Under the pieces are notes generated by a model. It worked only from the letters and a program-made list of their open reading frames with translations. It ran no database searches and was not told the origin of the DNA. DNA of 64,000 nucleotides from contig NC_080715.1 in the NCBI RefSeq assembly GCF_019097595.1, positions 25,147,073 to 25,211,072 of the forward strand, written 5' to 3'. The translations under genes and the position numbers were made by a program. Shown piece by piece: positions 48,605 through 62,200 of the stretch (positions are counted from its first letter, which is position 1; every line of letters starts with the position of its first letter). The stretch comes from Hemibagrus wyckioides (Eukaryota > Chordata > Actinopteri > Siluriformes > Bagridae).

Positions 48605-51480
48605 TCACACACCACGGGGACTAAAATACAAACCTATACACACACACACCACGTGACTAAAATACACACGTATACACACACACACCACGTGACTAAAATA
48701 CACACCTATACACAAACGCACCACATGACTAAAATACACACCTATACACACACACACCACATGACTAAAATACACACCTATACACACAAAACCATGTGAC
48801 TAAAATACACACCTATACACACACACACCACGTGACTAAAACACACACCTATATGCACTCACACACCACGTGACTAAAATACACACCTATACACACACAC
48901 ACCATGTGACTAAAATACACACCTATACACACACACACCACGTGACTAAAACACACACCTATACACACTCACACACACCACGTGACTAAAACACACACCT
49001 ATACGCACTCACACACCACGTGACTAAAATACACACCTATACACAAACGCACCACATGACTAAAATACACACCTATACACACACACACCACATGACTAAA
49101 ATACACACCTATACACACAAAACCATGTGACTAAAATACACACCTATACACACACACACCACGTGACTAAAACACACACCTATATGCACTCACACACCAC
49201 GTGACTAAAATACACACCTATACACACACACACCATGTGACTAAAATACACACCTATACACACACACACCACGTGACTAAAATACACACCTATACACACA
49301 CACACACCACGTGACTAAAACACACACCTATACGCACTCACACACCACGTGACTAAAATACACACCTGTACACACTCACACACCACGTGACTAAAATACA
49401 CACCTATACACACACACACACCACGTGACTAAAACACACACCTATACGCACTCACACACCACGTGACTAAAATACACACCTATACACACTCACACACCAC
49501 GTGACTAAAATACACACCTATACACACACACACCACGTGACTAAAATACACACCTATACACACACACACCACGTGACTAAAATACACACCTATACACACA
49601 CACACACCACGTGACTAAAATACAAACCTATACACACTCACACACCACGTGACTAAAATATACACCTATACACACACACACCACGTGACTAATATACACA
49701 CCTATACACACACACACCATGTGACTAAAATACACACCTATACACACACACACCACGTGACTAAAACAAACACCTATACACACCCACACACCACGTGACT
49801 AAAATACACACCTATACACACTCACACACCACGTGACTAAAACACACACCTATACACACTCACACACCACTTGACTAAAACACACACCTATACACACACA
49901 CACACCACGTGACAAAAATACACACCTATACACACACACCATGTGACTAAAACATGCACCTATACGCACTCACACACCACGTGTCTAAAATACACACCTA
50001 TACACACACACACCACGTGACTAAAATACACACCTATACACACACACACCATGTGACTAAAATACACACCTATACACACTCACACACCACGTGACTAAAA
50101 TACACACCTATACACAAACACACCACGTGACTAAAATACACACCTATACACACACACACACCACGTGACTAAAATACACACCTATACACACTCACACACC
50201 ACGTGACTAAAATACACACCTATACACACACACACACCACGTGACTAAAATACACAACTATACACACACACACCACGTGACTAAAACACACACCTATACA
50301 CACTTACACACCACGTGACTAAAATACACACCTATACACACACACACCACGTGACTAAAATACACACCTATACGCACTCACACACCACGTGACTAAAATA
50401 CACACCTATACACACACACACCACGTGACTAAAATACACACCTATACACACACACACCACGTGACTAAAATACACACCTATACGCACTCACACACCACGT
50501 GACTAAAATATACACTTATACACACACACACCACGTGACTAAAATACACACCTATACACACACACACCATGTGACTAAAATACACACCTATACACACTCA
50601 CACACCACGTGACTAAAATACACACCTATACATAAACACACCACGTGACTAAAATACACACCTATACACACACACACACCACGTGACTAAAATACACACC
50701 TATACACACTCACACACCACGTGACTAAAATACACACCTATACACACACACACACCACGTGACTAAAATACTCACCTATACACACACACACCACGTGACT
50801 AAAACACACACCTATACACACTTACACACCACGTGACTAAAATACAAACCTATACACACACACACCACGTGACTAAAATACACACGTATACACACACACA
50901 CCACGTGACTAAAATACACACCTATACACAAACGCACCACATGACTAAAATACACACCTATACACACACACACCACATGACTAAAATACACACCTATACA
51001 CACAAAACCATGTGACTAAAATACACACCTATACACACACACACCACGTGACTAAAACACACACCTATATGCACTCACACACCACGTGACTAAAATACAC
51101 ACCTATACACACACACACCATGTGACTAAAATACACACCTATACACACACACACACCACGTGACTAAAACACACACCTATACACACTCACACACACCACG
51201 TGACTAAAACACACACCTATACGCACTCACACACCACGTGACTAAAATACACACCTATACACACACACACACCACGTGACTAAAACACACACCTATACGC
51301 ACTCACACACCACGTGACTAAAATACACACCTGTACACACTCACACACCACGTGACTAAAATACACACCTATACACACACACACACCACGTGACTAAAAC
51401 ACACACCTATACGCACTCACACACCACGTGACTAAAATACACACAAATACACACTCACACACCACGTGACTAAAATACAC
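48605..51480. repeat. Duplication with a shift of about 2.2 kb
   Basis: The ordered block with AAACCTATA, ACACGTATA, AAACGCACCACATG and CACCACATG units at 48605-48787 recurs at 50812-51003 (2,207 bp apart). The following TATGCACTC and CTCACACACACC markers recur as well. Confidence 0.75.
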
Positions 51481-54400
51481 ACCTATACACACACACACCA
51501 CGTGACTAAAATACACACCTATACACACACACACCACGTGACTAAAATACACACCTATACACACACACACACCACGTGACTAAAATACAAACCTATACAC
51601 ACTCACACACCACGTGACTAAAATATACACCTATACACACACACACCACGTGACTAAAATACACACCTATACACACACACACCATGTGACTAAAATACAC
51701 ACCTATACACACACACACCACGTGACTAAAACAAACACCTATACACACCCACACACCACGTGACTAAAATACACACCTATACACACTCACACACCACGTG
51801 ACTAAAACACACACCTATACACACTCACACACCACTTGACTAAAACACACACCTATACACACACACACACCACGTGACAAAAATACACACCTATACACAC
51901 ACACCATGTGACTAAAACATGCACCTATACGCACTCACACACCACGTGTCTAAAATACACACCTATACACACACACACCACGTGACTAAAATACACACCT
52001 ATACACACACACACCATGTGACTAAAATACACACCTATACACACTCACACACCACGTGACTAAAATACACACCTATACACAAACACACCACGTGACTAAA
52101 ATACACACCTATACACACACACACACCACGTGACTAAAATACACACCTATACACACTCACACACCACGTGACTAAAATACACACCTATACACACACACAC
52201 ACCACGTGACTAAAATACACAACTATACACACACACACCACGTGACTAAAACACACACCTATACACACTTACACACCACGTGACTAAAATACACACCTAT
52301 ACACACACACACCACGTGACTAAAATACACACCTATACGCACTCACACACCACGTGACTAAAATACACACCTATACACACACAAACCACGTGACTAAAAT
52401 ACACACCTATACACACACACACCATGTGACTAAAATACACACCTATACACACTCACACACCACGTGACTAAAATACACACCTATACATAAACACACCACG
52501 TGACTAAAATACACACCTATACACACACACACACCACGTGACTAAAATACACACCTATACACACTCACACACCACGTGACTAAAATACACACCTATACAC
52601 ACACACACACCACGTGACTAAAATACACACCTATACACACACACACCACGTGACTAAAACACACACCTATACACACTTACACACCACGTGACTAAAATAC
52701 AAACCTATACACACACACACCACGTGACTAAAATACACACCTATACACACTCACACACCACGTGACTAAAACACACACCTATACACACTTACACACCACG
52801 TGACTAAAATACAAACCTATACACACACACACACCACGTGACTAAAATACACACCTATACACACACACACACCACGTGCCTAAAATACACACTTATACAC
52901 ACACACACCACGTGACTAAAATACACACCTATACACACTTACACACCACGTGACTAAAACACACACCTTTACACACTCACACACCACGTGACTAAAATAC
53001 ACACCTATACACACACACACCACGTGACTAAAATACACATCTATACACACACACACACCACGTGACTAAAATACACACCTATACACACTCATACACTACG
53101 TGACTAAAATACACAACTATACACACACACACCACGGGACTAAAATACACACCTATACACACACACACCATGTGACTAAAATACACACCTATACACACTC
53201 ACACACCACGTGACTAAAACACACACCTATACACACTCACACACCACGTGACTAAAACACACACCGATACACACTCACAGACCACGTGACTAAAACACAC
53301 ACCTATACACACTCACACACCACGTGACTAAAATACACACCTATACACACTCACACACCACGTGACTAAAACACACACCTATACACACTCACACACCACG
53401 TGACTAAAATACACACCTATACACACTCACACACCACGTGACTAAAACCACACACCTATACACACACACACCACGTGACTAAAATACACACCTATACACA
53501 CTCACACACCACATGACTAAAACACACACCTATACACACTCACACACCACGTGACTAAAATACACAACTATACACACACACCACGTGACTAAAATACACA
53601 CCTATACACACACACACCATGTGACTAAAATACACACCTATACACACACACACCCCGTGACTAAAATACACACCTATACACACACACACCACGTGACTAA
53701 AATACACACCTATACACACACACACCACGTGACTAAAATACACAACTTTACACACACACACCACGTGACTAAAATACACACCTATACACACAAAACCATG
53801 TGACTAAAATATACACCTATACACACACACACCACATGACTAAAACACACACCTATATGCACTCACACACCACGTGACTAAAATACACACCTATACACAC
53901 ACACACCATGTGACTAAAACACACACCTATACACACTCACACACCACGTGACTAAAACACACCTATACACACACACCACGTGACTAAAATACACACCTAT
54001 ACACACACACCACGTGACTAAAACACAGACCTATACACACACCACGTGACTAAAACACACACCTATACACACACACACCACGTGACTAAAATACACACCT
54101 ATACACACTCACACACCATGTGACTAAAACACACACCTATACACACTCACACACCATGTGACTAAAACACACACCTATACACACTCACACACCATGTGAC
54201 TAAAACACACACCTATACACACTCACACACCACGTGACTAAAATACACATCTATACACACTCACACACCACGTGACTAAAACACACACCTATACACACTC
54301 ACACACCACGTGACTAAAATACACACCTATTCACAAACACACCACGTGACTAAAATACACACCTATACACACACACACACCACGTGACTAAAATACACAC

Positions 54401-57182
54401 CTATACACACACACACACCACGTGACTAAAATACACACCTATACACACTCACACACCACGTGACTAAAATACACACCTATACACACACACACACCACGTG
54501 ACTAAAATACACACCTATACACACACACACCACGTGACTAAAACACACACCTATACACACTTACACACCACGTGACTAAAATACAAACCTATACACACAC
54601 ACACCACGTGACTAAAATACACACCTATACACACTCACACACCACGTGACTAAAATACACAACTATACACACACACACACCACGTGACTAAAATACACAC
54701 CTATACACACACACACACCATGTGACTAAAATACACACCTATACACACACACACCCCGTGACTAAAATACACAACTTTACACACACACACCACGTGACTA
54801 AAATACACACCTATACACACACACCACGTGACTAAAATACACACCTATACACACAAAAACCATGTGACTAAAATATACACCTATTCACACACACACCACA
54901 TGACTAAAACACACACCTATATGCACTCACACACCACGGGACTAAAATACACACCTATACACACACACACCACGTGACTAAAATACACACGTATACACAC
55001 ACACACACCACGTGACTAAAATACACACCTATACACAAACGCACCACATGACTAAAATACACACCTATACACACACACACCACATGACTAAAATACACAC
55101 CTATACACACAAAACCATGTGACTAAAATACACACCTATACACACACAAACCACGTGACTAAAACACACACCTATATGCACTCACACACCACGTGACTAA
55201 AGTACACACCTATACACACACACACCATGTGACTAAAATACACACCTATACACACACACACCACGTGACTAAAACACACACCTATACACACTCACACACA
55301 CCACGTGACTAAAACACACACCTATACGCACTCACACACCACGTGACTAAAATACACACCTATACACACACACACACCACGTGACTACAACACACACCTA
55401 TACGCACTCACACACCACGTGACTAAAATACACACCTGTACACACTCACACACCACGTGACTAAAATACACACCTATGCACACACACACACCACGTGACT
55501 AAAACACACACCTATACGCACTCACACACCACGTGACTAAAATACACACCTATACACACTCACACACCATGTGACTAAAATACACACCTATACACACACA
55601 CACCACGTGACTAAAATACACACCTATACACACACACACCACGTGACTAAAATACACACCTATACACACACACACACCACGTGACTAAAATACAAACCTA
55701 TACACACTCACACACCACGTGACTAAAATATACACCTATACACACACACACCACGTGACTAAAATACACACCTATACACACACACACCATGTGACTAAAA
55801 TACACACCTATACACACACACACCACGTGACTAAAACAAACACCTATACACACCCACACACCACGTGACTAAAATACACACCTATACACACTCACACACC
55901 ACGTGACTAAAACACACACCTATACACACTCACACACCACTTGACTAAAACACACACCTATACACACACACACACCACGTGACAAAAATACACACCTATA
56001 CACACACACCATGTGACTAAAACATGCACATATACGCACTCACACACTACGTGTCTAAAATACACACCTATACACACACACACCATGTGACTAAAATACA
56101 CACCTATACACACTTACACACCACGTGACTAAAATACACACCTATACACACACACCACGTGACTAAAATACACACCTATACACACACACACCATGTGACT
56201 AAAATACACACCTATACACACTTACACACCACGTGACTAAAATACACACCTATACACAAACACACCACGTGACTAAAATACACACCTATACACACACACA
56301 CACCACGTGACTAAAATACACACCTATACACACTCACACACCACGTGACTAAAATACACACCTATACACACACACACACCACGTGACTAAAATACACAAC
56401 TATACACACACACACCACGTGACTAAAACACACACCTATACACACTTACACACCACGTGACTAAAATACACACCTATACACACACACACCACGTGACTAA
56501 AATACACACCTATACGCACTCACACACCACGTGACTAAAATACACACCTATACACACACACACCACGTGACTAAAATACACACCTATACACACACACACC
56601 ACGTGACTAAAATACACACCTATATGCACTCACACACCACGTGACTAAAATATACACTTATACACACACACACCACGTGACTAAAATACACACCTATACA
56701 CACACACACCATGTGACTAAAATACACACCTATACACACTCACACACCACGTGACTAAAATACACACCTATACATAAACACACCACGTGACTAAAATACA
56801 CACCTATACACACACACACACCACGTGACTAAAATACACACCTATACACACTCACACACCACGTGACTAAAATACACACCTATACACACACACACACCAC
56901 GTGACTAAAATACTCACCTATACACACACACACCACGTGACTAAAACACACACCTATACACACTTACACACCACGTGACTAAAATACAAACCTATACACA
57001 CACACACCACGTGACTAAAATACACACCTATACACACTCACACACCACGTGACTAAAACACACACCTATACACACTTACACACTACGTGACTAAAATACA
57101 AACCTATACACACACACACCACGTGACTAAAATACACACCAATACACAGACTCACACCACGTGGCTATAATACACACTTATA

Positions 57183-57282
57183 NNNNNNNNNNNNNNNNNN
57201 NNNNNNNNNNNNNNNNNNNNNNNNNNNNNNNNNNNNNNNNNNNNNNNNNNNNNNNNNNNNNNNNNNNNNNNNNNNNNNNNNN
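57183..57282. other. Assembly gap (100 N)
   Basis: Exactly 100 N, the usual placeholder for a gap of unknown size. Units just before it (57121-57182) are unusually irregular, as at a low-quality contig end. True array length here is unknown. Confidence 0.97.
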
Positions 57283-57699
57283 AAACGCACCACGTGACTA
57301 AAATACACACCTATACACACACACACCACGTGACTAAAATACACACCTATACACACACACACACCACGTGACTAAAATACAAACCTATACACACTCACAC
57401 CACGTGACTAAAATATACACCTATACACACACACACCACGTGACTAAAATACACACCTATACACACACACACCATGTGACTAAAATACACACCTATACAC
57501 ACACACACCACGTGACTAAAACAAACACCTATACACACCTCACACACCACGTGACTAAAATACACACCTATACACACTCACACACCACGTGACTAAAACA
57601 CACACCTATACACACTCACACACCACTTGACTAAAACACACACCTATACACACACACACACCACGTGACAAAAAATACACACCTATACACACACACCAT

Positions 57700-59230
57700 G
57701 TGACTAAAACATGCACCTATACGCACTCACAAACCACGTGACTAAAATACACACCTATACAAACACACACACACACCACATGACTAATATACTCACCTAT
57801 ACACACACACCATGTGACTAAATTACACACCTATACACACTCACACACCACGTGACTAAAATACACACCTATACACACCTATACACACACACACACCACA
57901 TGACTAAAATACACACCTATACACACACACACACCATGTGACGAAAATACACACCTATACACACACACACCCCGTGACTGAAATACACACCTATACACAC
58001 ACACACACCACGTGACTAAAATACACAACTATACACACACACACCACGTGACTAAAACACACACCTATACACACTTACACACCACGTGACTAAAATACAC
58101 ACCTATACACACACACACCACGTGACTAAAATACACACCTATACGCACTCACACACCACGTGACTAAAATACACACCTATACACACTCACAAACCACGTG
58201 ACTAAAATACACACCTATACACACACACACCATGTGACTAAAATACACACCTATACACACTCACACACCACGTGACTAAAATACACACCTATACATAAAC
58301 ACACCACGTGACTAATATACACACCTATACACACACACACACCAAGTGAATGAAATACACACCTATACACACACAAACACCACGTGAGTAAAATACTCAC
58401 TTATACACACACACACACCACGTGACTAATATACACACCTATACACACACACACCACGTGACTAAAATACACACCTATACATACTTATAATTCACGGACT
58501 AGCCACACACCTACACACACACACCACGTGACTAAAATACACAGCTATACACACACACACCACGTGACTAAAATACACACCTATACACACACAACCACAC
58601 ACACCACATGACTAAAATACACACCTATACACATACACACCATGTGACTAAAATACAAACCTATACACACACACACACCACGTGACTAAAATGCACACAG
58701 ACCACGTGACTAAAATACACACCTATACACACACACACCACGTGACTAAAATACACACCTATACACACACACACCACGTGACTAAAATACACACCTATAC
58801 ATACACACACCACATGACTAAAATTCACACCTATACACACACACACCACGTGAGTAAAATACACACTTATACACACACACACCACGTGACTAAAATACAC
58901 ACCTATACATACACACACCACATGACTAAAATACACACCTATACACACACACCACGTGACTAAAATACACACCTATACACACACACACACACACGTCGTG
59001 ACTAAAATCAACAGCTATACACACACACACCATGTGACTAAAATACACACCTATACACACTCACACACCACGTGACTAAAACACACACCTATACACACTC
59101 ACACACCACGTGACTAAAACACACACCGATACACACTCACAGACCACGTGACTAAAACACACACCTATACACACTCACACACCACGAGACTTAAAAACAA
59201 ACCTATACACACTCACACACCACGTAGCTA
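57700..59230. repeat. Most diverged island, including a break in the unit pattern
   Basis: Many units depart from consensus. At about 58479-58515 the pattern breaks: CATACTTATAATTCACGGAC, then TAGCCACACACCTACAC, the only clear non-unit stretch in the array. Other oddities are CACAACCACACACACC near 58590, CCACGAGACTTAAAAAC near 59182 and CACGTAGCTAAAAC near 59222. It follows the assembly gap. Confidence 0.7.
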
Positions 59231-62200
59231 AAACACACACCTCTACACACTCACACACCACACGTGACTAAAATACACACCTATACACACTCACACACCA
59301 CGTGACTAAAACACACACCTATACACACACACACCACGTGACTAAAATACACACCTATACACACTCACACACCACATGACTAAAACACACACCTATACAC
59401 ACTCACACACCACGTGACTAAAATACACAACTATACACACACACCACGTGACTAAAATACACACCTATACACACACACACCATGTGACTAAAATACACAC
59501 CTATACACACACACACCCCGTGACTAAAATACACACCTATACACACACACACCACGTGACTAAAATACACACCTATACACACACACACCACGTGACTAAA
59601 ATACACAACTTTACACACACACACCACGTGACTAAAATACACACCTATACACACAAAACCATGTGACTAAAATATACACCTATACACACACACACCACAT
59701 GACTAAAACACACACCTATATGCACTCACACACCACGTGACTAAAATACACACCTATACACACACACACCATGGTGACTAAAACACACACCTATACACAC
59801 TCACACACCACGTGACTAAAACACACCTATACACACACACCACGTGACTAAAATACACACCTATACACACACACCACGTGACTAAAACACAGACCTATAC
59901 ACACACCACGTGACTAAAACACACACCTATACACACACACACCACGTGACTAAAATACACACCTATACACACTCACACACCATGTGACTAAAACACACAC
60001 CTATACACACTCACACACCACGTGACTAAAATACACACCTATACACACTCACACACCATGTGACTAAAACACACACCTATACACACTCACACACCACGTG
60101 ACTAAAATACACATCTATACACACACACACACCATGTGACTAAAATACACACCTATACACACTCACACACCACGTGACTAAAATACACACCTATTCACAA
60201 ACACACCACGTGACTAAAATACACACCTATACACACACACACACCACGTGACTAAAATACACACCTATACACACACACACACCACGTGACTAAAATACAC
60301 ACCTATACACACTCACACACCACGTGACTAAAATACACACCTATACACACACACACACCACGTGACTAAAATACACACCTATACACACACACACACCACG
60401 TGACTAAAACACACACCTCTACACACTTACACACCACGTGACTAAAATACAAACCTATACACACACACACCACGTGACTAAAATACACACCTATACACAC
60501 TCACACACCACGTGACTAAAATACACAACTATACACACACACACACCACGTGACTAAAATACACACCTATACACACACACACCATGTGACTAAAATACAC
60601 ACCTATACACACACACACCCCGTGACTAAAATACACAACTTTACACACACACACCACGTGACTAAAATACACACCTATACACACACACACCACGTGACTA
60701 AAATACACACCTATACACACAAAACCATGTGACTAAAATATACACCTATACACACACACACCACATGACTAAAACACACACCTATATGCACTCACACACC
60801 ACGGGACTAAAATACACACCTATACACACACACACCACGTGACTAAAATACACACGTATACACACACACACCACGTGACTAAAATACACACCTATACACA
60901 AACGCACCACATGACTAAAATACACACCTATACACACACACACCACATGACTAAAATACACACCTATACACACAAAACCATGTGACTAAAATACACACCT
61001 ATACACACACAAACCACGTGACTAAAACACACACCTATATGCACTCACACACCACGTGACTAAAGTACACACCTATACACACACACACCATGTGACTAAA
61101 ATACACACCTATACACACACACACCACGTGACTAAAACACACACCTATACACACTCACACACACCACGTGACTAAAACACACACCTATACGCACTCACAC
61201 ACCACGTGACTAAAATACACACCTATACACACACACACACCACGTGACTACAACACACACCTATACGCACTCACACACCACGTGACTAAAATACACACCT
61301 GTACACACTCACACACCACGTGACTAAAATACACACCTATGCACACACACACACCACGTGACTAAAACACACACCTATACGCACTCACACACCACGTGAC
61401 TAAAATACACACCTATACACACTCACACACCATGTGACTAAAATACACACCTATACACACACACACCACGTGACTAAAATACACACCTATACACACACAC
61501 ACCACGTGACTAAAATACACACCTATACACACACACACACCACGTGACTAAAATACAAACCTATACACACTCACACACCACGTGACTAAAATATACACCT
61601 ATACACACACACACCACGTGACTAAAATACACACCTATACACACACACACCATGTGACTAAAATACACACCTATACACACACACACCACGTGACTAAAAC
61701 AAACACCTATACACACCCACACACCACGTGACTAAAATACACACCTATACACACTCACACACCACGTGACTAAAACACACACCTATACACACTCACACAC
61801 CACTTGACTAAAACACACACCTATACACACACACACACCACGTGACAAAAATACACACCTATACACACACACCATGTGACTAAAACATGCACATATACGC
61901 ACTCACACACTACGTGTCTAAAATACACACCTATACACACACACACCATGTGACTAAAATACACACCTATACACACTTACACACCACGTGACTAAAATAC
62001 ACACCTATACACACACACCACGTGACTAAAATACACACCTATACACACACACACCATGTGACTAAAATACACACCTATACACACTTACACACCACGTGAC
62101 TAAAATACACACCTATACACAAACACACCACGTGACTAAAATACACACCTATACACACACACACACCACGTGACTAAAATACACACCTATACACACTTAC

